NCBI RefSeq assembly: GCF_001708185.1
Contig: NZ_MDDN01000008.1
Location: forward strand, 62,001-126,000
DNA from: Lysinibacillus xylanilyticus
GTDB lineage: Bacteria > Bacillota > Bacilli > Bacillales_A > Planococcaceae
Length of the DNA stretch: 64,000 bases
Direction of reading: 5' to 3'
Positions 51,703 to 60,606 of the stretch are shown piece by piece. Both the position numbers and the translations under genes were made by a program. Within the stretch, counting starts at the first letter, position 1. The number at the start of each line of letters is the position of its first letter. A model generated the notes under the pieces. That model did not search any database. It was not told the origin of the DNA and saw nothing but the letters and a program-made list of their open reading frames with translations.

Positions 51703-52692
51703 TTCAGCGAAAGAAAAACAATAAAAAGTTCCTTCACCAGTTGATTGTAAGGTATAGGTAATAGTCAATATTCTTGTGATATCGTCTATTATTTTTAACC
51801 CTAGTCCAGTACTTGCATGATGCTGTTCAAAACCAATCCCATTATCGTTCATATAAACCTTGCCTTCTTTAATCGTTACCTCAAGTTTTGTAGCTTTTGA
51901 ATGTTTCATTGTGTTTTGAAACACATTATCGAATAAGCGTTGTAGCCATAGCTCATTGCTCGTCCATGTTAAATCGAGATCGTCTGTACGAAAGTTTAGT
52001 TCGATGTTATGCATTCGATATAAATAGCTCCACTTTTTTATCATCGTTTCCAACAATACCGTGAGCTGTACTTCTTCATTCACAACATAAGAATTTTCGA
52101 TTGTATCTAAGGACTGCACATTAAATTCATTCGTTAAGTTAGCCATGTATTGAATTTGCTCGTTTAAGGACTCTACCAATTTCGGTTGATCTTTATAGTA
52201 ATCTTCTAGATAAAATAATTGTAAACGGATCGCAGTGAGCGGTGTATTAATATCGTGTCTTAGCTTTTGTAGAAGCTCTTTTTGCAACTCCTGTTGTTGC
52301 TTAAGCTCTAATTCTCGGTAAGTAGTTCGCTCAATTAAAATATTCACAGACTGAATGAGCTGTCCAATTTCATCCTCACTACCAACCTCTAATGTACTTG
52401 GTGTTCTTTCATTGCTTGCTAAGTCACGAATCGTTTTGTTTAGCATATTAATTTTGGAAAGTAATGAATTAATTGACTTCGAAAATAAAAACGCAAGCAA
52501 ACATAATGAGAGAAAAAATACAATCAGCATGGCTGGATAGGCGAATGATTCATGGAATGGCGTGCCTTTATTGCGCGTTTTAAAGGCAACGTCATAAATA
52601 ATGGACATTGACACACTGATTCCTAACAAGACGATTGGCACACTAACAATGGCAGAAAATAATAACATTCGATATTTTGTTTTTAATGTCAT
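51694..52692 (-). CDS. Sensor histidine kinase
   Basis: The 332 residues comprise two spans (about 8-30 and 52-70) enclosing a very short extracellular loop, a HAMP-like linker, the H box LRHDINTPLTAIRLQLFYLE, the N box NVFQNTMKHSKATKLEVTI and the G box DNGIGFEQHHASTGLGLKII. The minimal sensor region suggests a membrane-sensing (intramembrane) kinase. Its start overlaps the response regulator stop by 4 bp. Confidence 0.92.
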   Translation of the reverse strand: MTLKTKYRMLLFSAIVSVPIVLLGISVSMSIIYDVAFKTRNKGTPFHESFAYPAMLIVFFLSLCLLAFLFSKSINSLLSKINMLNKTIRDLASNERTPSTLEVGSEDEIGQLIQSVNILIERTTYRELELKQQQELQKELLQKLRHDINTPLTAIRLQLFYLEDYYKDQPKLVESLNEQIQYMANLTNEFNVQSLDTIENSYVVNEEVQLTVLLETMIKKWSYLYRMHNIELNFRTDDLDLTWTSNELWLQRLFDNVFQNTMKHSKATKLEVTIKEGKVYMNDNGIGFEQHHASTGLGLKIIDDITRILTITYTLQSTGEGTFYCFSFAEYR

Positions 52693-53360
52693 TTCTTTAT
52701 GTAGGTATTTAATCGATACCCTTCTCCGTAAATATTTTGAAGGATGTACCCTGAAGGATCATCCATTTTTGTTCTGATCTTTTTGATGTGAACATTGATA
52801 ATATTATGATTTCGATCCTCAAGTGGCCATAAATAGTCAAAAAAATGATCCTTTGTTAAAACTCTGTCCCTGTTGTCAAATAAATAAAAGAAGATTTTAC
52901 GTTCAATCGCAGTCAATGAAATTTCATCATGAATCGTATTTATAAAAACCTTTCGATGCTCACCATCAATTAACAAATGCTGGATTTGCGTAAATGTTCC
53001 ATATTGCTGCGTTAGCATTTTCTGTATTCTTATTAGCAGCTCTCTAGGGTCAAAAGGCTTTGTCATATAGTCTTCACCAACCGTTAAGCCTTGAAGCTTG
53101 CTGTCGATATCATTACGAGCAGACAGAAAAATAATAGGTATATTTAAGCCTAAGCTTTTAATATTCTTTGTCAGCTGATAGCCATCTTCCCCTGGGAGCA
53201 TAATGTCCATTATCACTAAATCGCTTTGCCGAATAATGCTCATTATTTCTTGTCCATCTGTTTTCCATACAACATCGTAACCTTCACGCTGTAGTATTTT
53301 TTGCATCAAATCACCAATCATCGGATCGTCTTCTACAATTAAAATCGTAAATCCTTTCAT
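52689..53360 (-). CDS. OmpR-family response regulator
   Basis: The 223-residue regulator has receiver acids at VEDDP, phospho-acceptor Asp52 in LVIMDIMLPGEDG and Lys in YMTKPFDPRELL; the C-terminal winged helix has SLTAIERKIFFYLFDNRDRV, LTKDHFFDYLWP and HIKKIRTKMDD. It overlaps both neighbours by 4 bp (hydrolase upstream, kinase downstream). Confidence 0.95.
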   Translation of the reverse strand: MKGFTILIVEDDPMIGDLMQKILQREGYDVVWKTDGQEIMSIIRQSDLVIMDIMLPGEDGYQLTKNIKSLGLNIPIIFLSARNDIDSKLQGLTVGEDYMTKPFDPRELLIRIQKMLTQQYGTFTQIQHLLIDGEHRKVFINTIHDEISLTAIERKIFFYLFDNRDRVLTKDHFFDYLWPLEDRNHNIINVHIKKIRTKMDDPSGYILQNIYGEGYRLNTYIKK

Positions 53361-54340
53361 TCCATCAGCCTTTCATTCGTTTGTTTCATAAATTCCATAG
53401 CAAAATGATAAATCTCATCCGGTTTATACAAATAGATGCTATGGGTACCACTTAATTCTTTCACATCTGCTATATGTATTTGCTCAGCAAATTCCGCATA
53501 TTCCTGGCGATTGTACTTCGTATATTTGGAGTCTTTATTTTGTTCAGCAATGGCATCAATCAATAATATAGGTGTGTCTTTTGGTTTTGGAAGCTTTTCT
53601 GATTTCACACTATTTTCGTAGACATGTAGAAGTTCATTTTTCATATCATCATTCAAAAATTGTTTAAAGGATTGTGCTTTATAGATTTCTTTTTCTTCAT
53701 CCGTTAAAAAATTTTGCTTGATTACTTCTGGATTATACACTTTCGAAGGTGCTAGTCGGTGTAAGCCCATGTCCGTTAACAGATTCATTCCTCTAACAGT
53801 CCAAGAATCGGCTACTCCCATTTTATGCTCTATATATTGGCTTGGCAAACTGATATCAAGTGCAATAATCCCTTTTATTTCTTCTGGGTATTTTTGTGCC
53901 CAATAAATAGCTTCAACCCCCGAAATGGAATGTGGTACGAGTATATAAGGAGGCTTATTGCCACTTTTCTGGAGTGCTTCTCTTGTCTGGGCTAAAATTG
54001 TATCAATATCTCGTTCGTCGTTAGAGACATCACTATATCCATATCCCGCTCTTTCAATAACAGCAATTTTATGTTCATGCGAAAATTTACTGTAAAGTCC
54101 TTTCATCTCATAAATAGGAGCCGCAACCCCTGAACCTGCCATAAATACATAAGTGTCCTCACCATCGCCCTCAGTATACACATTCATTTTGTTATGATCG
54201 ACCTCTACATTCACTCCTTTATTTTCCAAAACATTAGATTCCTTACTTAACTCGTATTGATGATAGCTAAATATCACGCCAAGCCCAAGTAGCATTAACG
54301 CAATAAAGTAGATTCCTATTTTCTTCACTAGTTTTTTCAT
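53357..54340 (-). CDS. Membrane-anchored alpha/beta hydrolase
   Basis: The 327 residues start with an N-terminal anchor (KIGIYFIALMLLGLGVIFSY), then an alpha/beta hydrolase domain: YVFMAGSGVAAPIYEMKGLY, VIERAGYGYSD, nucleophile Ser in LVPHSISGVEAIYWAQ and the late His in LSGTHSIYLYKP. It should sit outside the membrane. It is first of a three-gene operon with the two-component system, so it may process or generate the signal; the substrate is unknown. AGGAGA precedes ATG 54340. Confidence 0.85.
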   Translation of the reverse strand: MKKLVKKIGIYFIALMLLGLGVIFSYHQYELSKESNVLENKGVNVEVDHNKMNVYTEGDGEDTYVFMAGSGVAAPIYEMKGLYSKFSHEHKIAVIERAGYGYSDVSNDERDIDTILAQTREALQKSGNKPPYILVPHSISGVEAIYWAQKYPEEIKGIIALDISLPSQYIEHKMGVADSWTVRGMNLLTDMGLHRLAPSKVYNPEVIKQNFLTDEEKEIYKAQSFKQFLNDDMKNELLHVYENSVKSEKLPKPKDTPILLIDAIAEQNKDSKYTKYNRQEYAEFAEQIHIADVKELSGTHSIYLYKPDEIYHFAMEFMKQTNERLME

Positions 54341-54414
54341 ACAATTCTCCTCTCAGTTGATACTTGAAAGGATACACGTTAAAAATAAATTTCTAATAAA
54401 TTTTTTCAAGAAAT

Positions 54415-54452
54415 AAAAAACTGTCTAAAAGTTTTTACACCATTTAGACAGC
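54415..54452 (-). terminator. Terminator of the DUF1801 gene
   Basis: On the minus strand GCTGTCTAAA pairs with TTTAGACAG and TTTTTT follows, ending the transcript 18 bp past the gene's stop. Confidence 0.8.
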
Positions 54453-54469
54453 CCTTGACCTGAAGAGAA

Positions 54470-54892
54470 TTATGATTGGGGATATGTTTTTTGTAAAAAA
54501 GATACAGATTGTTTAATGAGTGACTTTAATACTTCCTCATCCACATCTGCTAGCTTATTAATATAAACACAAGCTTTTCCTGTTGTATGTTTGCCAAATT
54601 CTTGTAATAATTGATCGCGCTCATTGTCACCTGGAGCAAAATATAAACTGATTTTAGCCTTTCGAGGAGAAAATCCAACTAAAGGTGCATCGCCTTCATG
54701 TCCAGATTCATATTTGTAATGATAGCCGCCAAAACCGATAATACTGGGCCCCCACATTTTCGCTTCATGCCCCGTTACTTCAGTAAAAATATCTACAAGT
54801 CGGTAAGCATCTTCACGTTTCTTAGGATGATCAACGTTTTCTATAAATTCAATAACACTGTCATCCGTTTCTTTCGTTTTTAATTCGTACAT
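54470..54892 (-). CDS. DUF1801 protein
   Basis: The 140-residue protein of the YdhG/DUF1801 fold has blocks DVIEF-like SVIEFIENVDHPKKREDAYR, MWGPSIIGFGGYHYKYESGH and RKAKISLYFAPGDNERDQLL, ending with a helical tail. Function unknown; members are sometimes linked to iron or stress. Monocistronic. Confidence 0.8.
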   Translation of the reverse strand: MYELKTKETDDSVIEFIENVDHPKKREDAYRLVDIFTEVTGHEAKMWGPSIIGFGGYHYKYESGHEGDAPLVGFSPRKAKISLYFAPGDNERDQLLQEFGKHTTGKACVYINKLADVDEEVLKSLIKQSVSFLQKTYPQS

Positions 54893-54954
54893 GTTGATCT
54901 CTCACCTTCTACATTTTAGTGCATCATAACGTTTACAGAAGTTTACCACAACTG

Positions 54955-55668
54955 CTATACCAAAAGCTGTTTAATAGTTTTTAATAGAACGCATTCTATA
55001 TCTTTCTCCACTTGCTCTAGCAAAAGCTTTTGCTGTAGATGACTATAAATTCCTTGTTTTTGCATGAGCTCCTGGTGATTACCCTGCTCAACCATTTCCC
55101 CCTGTTGAATAACAAGAATTTGGTCGGCATTTTCGATTGTTTTTAAGCGGTGTGCAATGACAAAGCTTGTGCGTCCCTGCATCAAATGCTGTAGACCTTT
55201 TTGAATATCAACCTCTGTTTACGTATCCACACTAGACGTAGCTTCATCCAAATTAAAATATCCGAATTTTCTAAAATTTCCCGGGCAATAGCAAGTAATT
55301 GTCGTTGACCTTGACTAAGGTTTGTCCCACCTGCCTGTACAGGTGTATCATACTGTGCTGGTAAATATTTTATAAAATTATGGGCATTGGCAATTTTCGT
55401 CGCTTCCTCTACTTCTACATCCGTAGCGTCAAGCTTACCAAAACGAATATTTTCACGAATCGTCCCAGAGAATAAATAGGTATCCTGTAGTACGACACCA
55501 ACTCTTTGACGAATTGTTGCCATTTTATAATCCTCGATGTTATGACCATCAATTAAAATTTCACCTGCATCCACATCATAAAAACGAGTTAACAAATTGA
55601 TAATGGTCGTTTTCCCTGATCCCGTCGGCCCTACAAGTGCAATGGTGTCACCCGCCTTGGCATACTGG
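54955..55668 (-). pseudogene. ABC exporter ATPase remnant, 5'-truncated and frameshifted
   Basis: Only the ATPase half of a LmrA/BmrA-type exporter remains. It starts near YAKAGDTIALVGPTGSGKTT (Walker A) and continues through VVLQDTYLFSGTIRENIRFG and TNLSQGQRQLLAIAREIL. A frameshift falls at Walker B (~55210-55240, ILIWMKLRLVW instead of ILILDEATSSVD). GRTSFVIAHRLKTIENADQI and the C-terminus follow in another frame. The membrane domain is missing; its break coincides with the start of the next remnant. Confidence 0.85.
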
Positions 55669-56137
55669 TGGAGGTTGTGAGTATGATGAATATTTTAATT
55701 ATTTTAATGATCGAGATTTAGAAACACGAAGATGTGCCCTCGCCGCTTTTACCGTTATGCTCGGTAAGTGGCATGCTCGCAGTGGCTTTACCTATATTCC
55801 ACAGCACGACCGAAAATATTTAGGTGGATATAATCCAAATGAACCGTTTCATGAATTAAATAATTACATCGAAGCCATCGTTGCTCATCATCATCATATA
55901 AAACAAGATTTCCCTGTGATGTTTGAATATATTATTCATTTTATTATTTCTATTGAAGAAAAAAGAAAAGTACCTTATGAAAAATGGTTTCCATAATTAG
56001 ATGCTCAACTCGTTCAACGATTAAGAGATGAAGTATTAATTCCTAATAAATCACTTTTAGAAGTCCCTACTGAATACAAATACTTTTTAAGAGAATCTGG
56101 CATCCCACCATTTTTCGAATCAGATTTTTTTGAATAA
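55669..56137 (+). pseudogene. 5'-truncated gene with a nonsense codon
   Basis: From the junction the plus frame reads CEYDEYFNYFNDRDLETRRC, TVMLGKWHARSGFTYIPQHD and YGGYNPNEPF-like GGYNPNEPFHELNNYIEAIV to KRKVPYEKWFP, then TAA 55994-55996. It continues in the same frame with LDAQLVQRLRDEVLIPNKSL and ESGIPPFFESDFFE before a second TAA at ~56137. Coding character continues across the stop, so the TAA is a nonsense mutation. The 5' end is lost. I do not recognise the family. Confidence 0.65.
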
Positions 56138-56142
56138 CTGAA

Positions 56143-56181
56143 GAAAAGCCATGTCAGCAATTATCATACTAACATGGCTTT
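56143..56181 (-). terminator. Terminator of the nrd operon
   Basis: AAGCCATGT and ACATGGCTT with inner TTAG/TGA-type pairs form the stem; on the minus strand TTTTCTT follows. It lies 17 bp past the nrdF stop. Confidence 0.8.
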
Positions 56182-56197
56182 CTTTCTCTATCATTTT

Positions 56198-57238
56198 TTA
56201 CAAATCATCAAACCCGTTATCTTCTACATTAACCTTCACATATTGACGAGAACGTTGCTCGAAAAAGTCTGTTTTCCCTAAGTCAACATCCTCATAAGCT
56301 TTAACCCACTTCAATGGATTTTTGCGATAGCCCTCAAATGGACGCTCAACGCCAAGCTGATTACAACGAACATTTGCATAGAAGTGCACATAATCATGGA
56401 CATCTTCCACATCGAGGCCATCAATTTTATCGCCAATCACCTCATTGGCCCAATCTACCTCTAGCTGTACGGCCTCACGGAATATTTCCTGTACACGTGC
56501 TGCTCGTTCAGGTGTATCGTATTCAGGATATTCCGCTAATAGCTCTTGATAAATTTTGATGAATAAATCGACATGAAGCTGTTCATCGCGATTAATATAA
56601 TTAATCATCGTTGACGTGGCCACCATTTTTTGATTACGTGCTAAATGATAGAAGAAGGCAAAGCCGGAATAGAAGAATAAGCCTTCTAAAATCACATCAT
56701 AAATGATCGCTTCTAGCATATTTTCAACAGATGGCTCTTCCGAAAATGCATGGTAGCCTTTAATAACGAAATCATTGCGTCGCTCTAGCACTGGCTCTGT
56801 ACGCCAAAAGTCAAACGTACGATCCTGCTCGTCTTTGTTCACAATACTTGATAGCACATAGGAATAAGAGTGATTATGGATAACCTCCTGCTGTGCTAAA
56901 ATAATCATTAATGCATTTAAGCTTGAATCTGTTAAATAATCTGCTACTTTACCAGCAAAATCTGTTTGTACACTGTCTAAAAGTGCTAGTAAACCAATTA
57001 TTTTCAAAAATGATTCCTGTTCAACTGCTGATAGCTCAGGAAACTGCTTCACATCATTGCTCATATTAATTTCAAATGGTGTCCAGAAGTTACCAAGCAT
57101 TTTTTTATACTTTGGATAAGCCCAGCTAAAACGCACATCATCCCAGTTTAAAATGTTAGAAGAGCGACCGTTCACAATCCCTGTTGAACGGTTCGGTGCT
57201 TCTTTATCCATAATTTGTCGTTTCGTAATCGTTGTCAT
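56198..57238 (-). CDS. nrdF: Class I ribonucleotide reductase, beta subunit
   Basis: The radical-generating small subunit (346 residues) has all expected metal ligands: Asp in LLDSVQTDF, Glu/His in AQQEVIHNHSYSY, Glu in VILEGLFFYSG and Glu/His in NRDEQLHVD. A Tyr four residues after the first His fits the radical tyrosine. The start lies 12 bp after the alpha subunit stop, with AGGAGG in between. It works with NrdE to make deoxyribonucleotides and is controlled by the upstream cobalamin riboswitch. Confidence 0.93.
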   Translation of the reverse strand: MTTITKRQIMDKEAPNRSTGIVNGRSSNILNWDDVRFSWAYPKYKKMLGNFWTPFEINMSNDVKQFPELSAVEQESFLKIIGLLALLDSVQTDFAGKVADYLTDSSLNALMIILAQQEVIHNHSYSYVLSSIVNKDEQDRTFDFWRTEPVLERRNDFVIKGYHAFSEEPSVENMLEAIIYDVILEGLFFYSGFAFFYHLARNQKMVATSTMINYINRDEQLHVDLFIKIYQELLAEYPEYDTPERAARVQEIFREAVQLEVDWANEVIGDKIDGLDVEDVHDYVHFYANVRCNQLGVERPFEGYRKNPLKWVKAYEDVDLGKTDFFEQRSRQYVKVNVEDNGFDDL

Positions 57239-57250
57239 CGTTACTTCCTC

Positions 57251-59464
57251 CTAGCTTGCACAAGACTCACATTCTAGCAATTCTACAGATGTTGAGCGTA
57301 CATAATATGTCGTTTTCACACCACTCGCCCAAGCGTTCATATGTAGTGCTAATAAATCCTTCGCCTTAATCGTATTTTGAACATATAAATTCAGTGAAAT
57401 GCCTTGGTCAATATGACGAGCTCGTGCAGCATTTTGCTTGATTGTCCAATTTTGATCGATGAAATAAGCTGATTTATAATACCAAGTCGTCGTCGGTGAT
57501 AAATCTGGTACAGTTACTGGTATTTTGTAATCCTTTTTCTCCTCTGAATAACTTTTTTGGAAGATTGGATCAATCGTCGCCGTACTGCCCGCTAAAATAG
57601 ATGTCGATGAGTTAGGGGCAACGGCCATAACATAACCGTTACGCATACCGTTATCAGCAACTGCTGCGCGTAACGCATTCCATTTTTCACTGTCGTAACC
57701 ACGTTTGTCAAAATACGCACCAGTATGCCAATCTGAACCTTCAAATAATGGGTAAGCACCTTTTTCACTTGCCAAATCGTTAGAAGCGCGAATCGTTAAA
57801 TAGGCAATTTCCTCGTATAGCTTGTCCGCAAATTCTACAGCTTCCTCAGACTCCCATTGAATTTCTTTCAAAGCTAATAAATGATGCCAACCAAATGTGC
57901 CTAGCCCAATACCACGGTAGCGCAAGTTCGTACGCTCTGCTTGTTTCACTGGGATTGTATTTAAGGCAATAACGTTATCTAACATACGTACTTGAATTGG
58001 AATCAAACGTTCTAGTACACCAGCCGGTACAGCTCTGCCTAAATTAATAGATGATAAGTTACATACAACGAAATCTCCAGGCTTGCGACGTGTTACGATG
58101 ACATCATCTTCAAGGGTAATAGATTCGAATTCAGTAGCCGACATATTTTGGAAAATTTCTGTGCATAGGTTCGAGCTGTAAACCATCCCTTCATGCTTAT
58201 TCGGATTCATACGATTTACTTCATCACGATAAAACATAAACGGCACGCCTGTTTCAAGCTGTGAGCGCATAATACGTTTCATAATATCGATCGCTGGTAC
58301 GACTTCACGGCTTAATAAAGGATTGGCGATACATTCTGCATATTTTGTACGGAAGGAACCGTCACCTTTTTTCTCATCATAGAAATCTTCTAATGAGAAG
58401 CCCATGACCTCTCGTACTTCATGTGGGTCAAATAAATGCCATTCCCCACGTGCCTCAACTGTCTCCATAAATAAATCCGGTAAGCATAGCCCTGTGAAAA
58501 TATCATGGGCACGCAAACGCTCATCCCCATTGTTTAAACGTAAATCTAAAAACGTAAAGACGTCTTTATGCCAAACATCTAAATAGACCGCGATAGCTCC
58601 TTGTCGTTGCCCAAGCTGATCGACCGAAACTGCCGTATTATTAAGCTGTTTAATCCATGGTAAAACGCCACTTGATGCACCTTTAAAACCTTTAATAGAT
58701 GAGCCTCGGCTACGAATTTTGCCCATATAAACACCAATACCGCCGCCATACTTAGATAATGTTGCGACATCTGTATTTGTGTCATAAATACTTTGTAAAC
58801 TATCATCTACTGTATCAATAAAGCAACTAGATAGCTGTCCATGTGTTTTCCCTGCATTCGATAATGTTGGTGTGGCAACAGTCATATATAAATTACTCAT
58901 TGCCCAGTAAGACTCTCGCACCTTTTGTAAACGATTTTCTGTTTCATCCTGCATCAATGTCATCGCAATGACCATCCAACGTTCCTGTGGTAACTCGACA
59001 GGTGTTTTCGTATAATCACGAACAACATAACGGTCCATTAATGTTTTTAAGCCAATATATGTAAACAACTCATCTCGACTTTGTTCTAAATATGAAGCAA
59101 GTTCCTGAAGCTCCTGCTCACTATATTTTGTTGTTAAACTTTCATGATACAGACCAGCCTCTGTATAGCGTGCTAATTGTGCTGGGAAAACCTGATAAAC
59201 ATCTTTCACAGAAACACCGCGGCGCATTGCAAATTGGTCATATAATTTTTCTAAATAAATTTGCGCTGCAACAAATGTCCAATATGGCTCCTCTTCATCA
59301 ATTAGGCTAAGCGTTTGTAAAATCATCGCATCCGCCCATGCCTCAAATGTGGCATTGTCATTTTTTCGTAGCCATCGATCCGATAACCTTACAAAACTTT
59401 CAAGTTCATCCTCCGTGTAACTTTTCTTTAGCTTAGCAATTTGCTGTTCGATTTGAATTGTCAT
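57251..59464 (-). CDS. nrdE: Class I ribonucleotide reductase, alpha subunit
   Basis: The catalytic large subunit is 737 residues from ATG 59464 (AAAGGGAG upstream; the frame to 59641 runs through riboswitch RNA). Catalytic residues: first redox Cys in GQLSSCFIDT, Asn/Cys/Glu in SSNLCTEIFQNM, partner Cys in FVVCNLSSINLG, C-terminal redox tail CESCAS. Typical blocks SKYGGGIGVYMGKIRSRGSS and GVPFMFYRDEVNRMNP are present. There is no obvious ATP-cone at the N-terminus. It reduces ribonucleoside diphosphates. Confidence 0.94.
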   Translation of the reverse strand: MTIQIEQQIAKLKKSYTEDELESFVRLSDRWLRKNDNATFEAWADAMILQTLSLIDEEEPYWTFVAAQIYLEKLYDQFAMRRGVSVKDVYQVFPAQLARYTEAGLYHESLTTKYSEQELQELASYLEQSRDELFTYIGLKTLMDRYVVRDYTKTPVELPQERWMVIAMTLMQDETENRLQKVRESYWAMSNLYMTVATPTLSNAGKTHGQLSSCFIDTVDDSLQSIYDTNTDVATLSKYGGGIGVYMGKIRSRGSSIKGFKGASSGVLPWIKQLNNTAVSVDQLGQRQGAIAVYLDVWHKDVFTFLDLRLNNGDERLRAHDIFTGLCLPDLFMETVEARGEWHLFDPHEVREVMGFSLEDFYDEKKGDGSFRTKYAECIANPLLSREVVPAIDIMKRIMRSQLETGVPFMFYRDEVNRMNPNKHEGMVYSSNLCTEIFQNMSATEFESITLEDDVIVTRRKPGDFVVCNLSSINLGRAVPAGVLERLIPIQVRMLDNVIALNTIPVKQAERTNLRYRGIGLGTFGWHHLLALKEIQWESEEAVEFADKLYEEIAYLTIRASNDLASEKGAYPLFEGSDWHTGAYFDKRGYDSEKWNALRAAVADNGMRNGYVMAVAPNSSTSILAGSTATIDPIFQKSYSEEKKDYKIPVTVPDLSPTTTWYYKSAYFIDQNWTIKQNAARARHIDQGISLNLYVQNTIKAKDLLALHMNAWASGVKTTYYVRSTSVELLECESCAS

Positions 59465-59499
59465 ATACACATACTCTCCCTTTCTATCTCCAGACAACA

Positions 59500-59539
59500 C
59501 AAAAGCGATCACGCATCCTCTATCGGTTGCGTGATCGCT
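59500..59539 (-). terminator. Riboswitch expression-platform terminator
   Basis: AGCGATCACGCA and TGCGTGATCGCT form a perfect 12-bp stem followed on the minus strand by TTTTGTGTTG. It lies between the cobalamin aptamer and the nrdE ribosome binding site, so it is the likely transcription-stop switch. Confidence 0.85.
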
Positions 59540-59634
59540 GTAAAATCGGAAATGGAAATGAAGGACATGCACACACAGAAGTGAACAAATCTCTCGCCTC
59601 CACTTCTCAATCCCCGAAGAATGTGTCGCTGTCT

Positions 59635-59800
59635 TGAACAAATCGGCAGGTCTCCTGGCTCATGCTTCCTCCAAATGATCGCCTTCCCATTGTTAACAGT
59701 GGCCTCTGCATCATTTGTCAGCACTTACAGTTGCGGGGACAGCTTCGGCTTAAGATGCTCTTTTCCGAATTCCCTTTTAAACCATATTGGTACCTCTTGT
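59635..59800 (-). promoter_or_regulatory. Cobalamin riboswitch upstream of nrdEF
   Basis: On the minus strand the B12-box pattern is unmistakable: TAAAAGGGAATTCGG, then GCCGAAGCTGTCCCCGCAAC and CTGTAAG, then CCACTG...TGGGAAGGC, and finally GCATGAGCCAGGAGACCTGC. It lies ~170 bp upstream of nrdE with a terminator hairpin between them. When adenosylcobalamin binds, nrdEF should be switched off, sparing the cell a B12-independent reductase when a B12-dependent one can work. This logic is known from Streptomyces; a class II enzyme is not visible in the window. Confidence 0.93.
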
Positions 59801-59810
59801 TCAAAATACT

Positions 59811-59837
59811 ATATATAGTGTTTTAACTCCTAAACAA
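59811..59837 (-). promoter_or_regulatory. Promoter of the riboswitch-nrdEF transcript
   Basis: On the minus strand TTGTTT (-35, plus 59832-59837) is followed after 16 bases by TATATA (-10, with a TATAGT two bases on). It lies just upstream of the aptamer. Confidence 0.55.
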
Positions 59838-59922
59838 ATCTAACATATGGTGTTTATTGTTGCAATAGGCGTTTTGCCCCTTGATTTTTATTACGCACTA
59901 CTTTTTCTCGAAGCAAGCCCAA

Positions 59923-60606
59923 TTACAATGCAGTTTTACGTAGTTTCTCAAAATTTCTAAGAAAATTTTTTTGTGCCAGCTGCTCTTTTTCTGGATGTAC
60001 ACCAAGTAAAATGACTGCACACGGGCCAGCTGTTTTCTCAACATCTAACGAACATGTGACCTGTTGATTGCCAAAAAGTCGAGTAAATTCTGCTTGCAAA
60101 CCTTTTGATCCAACTGGCCAAACTTGCTGCACGATTTCCTCTTTCCATGCCTGAAAAATAGGCTGTAGCTGTGCGACATCCTCAGGCTGTGCAAGGACTT
60201 CATTGCCTACAAGCGGCAGTCCATAAGTGTACCAAATCAGCTGATCATGCTTATAGGGTGTACGTTGCTGCTGTTCACCAAGCATCGTTATGGACAAACC
60301 AGATTGTACAGTCGGCATATTGGACTCAGTGCTACCGTCTATTTGCGGACAAATAAGACCAGCTTCATCAAAAACCTGCTGAATGCCTGCCACATAGCGA
60401 GACCATGCCACATCCCCTGAAAAATTAGCGAGTAGGACATGTGTAGGTAAAGCATTTGCGGCAAGCTGCTCTAAAAAAGTAACACGTGCTGTCAAGTATG
60501 CCGTGAGTTGATCTGAGGCAGACACAACATCTTGCGGTTTTTCACCAATTGCTGCGGCATTATCTGTCGTAGCAATCAGCTCCCCTACTTTTATGGCATT
60601 TCTCAA
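59923..60606 (-). CDS. cblS: Alpha-ribazole kinase candidate, CblS-like
   Basis: The 227-residue protein is related to the PurM/ThiL (AIR-synthase) fold: IATTDNAAAIGEKPQDVVSA at 11-30 and STESNMPTVQSGLSITMLGE. Listeria and Geobacillus CblS, an AIR-synthase-related alpha-ribazole kinase, pairs with the transporter CblT. The adjacent upstream gene is an ECF S component, and cobU/cobS genes follow upstream, which fits. Its start overlaps the transporter stop by 4 bp. Role by family recall and context, moderately sure. Confidence 0.72.
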   Translation of the reverse strand: MRNAIKVGELIATTDNAAAIGEKPQDVVSASDQLTAYLTARVTFLEQLAANALPTHVLLANFSGDVAWSRYVAGIQQVFDEAGLICPQIDGSTESNMPTVQSGLSITMLGEQQQRTPYKHDQLIWYTYGLPLVGNEVLAQPEDVAQLQPIFQAWKEEIVQQVWPVGSKGLQAEFTRLFGNQQVTCSLDVEKTAGPCAVILLGVHPEKEQLAQKNFLRNFEKLRKTAL

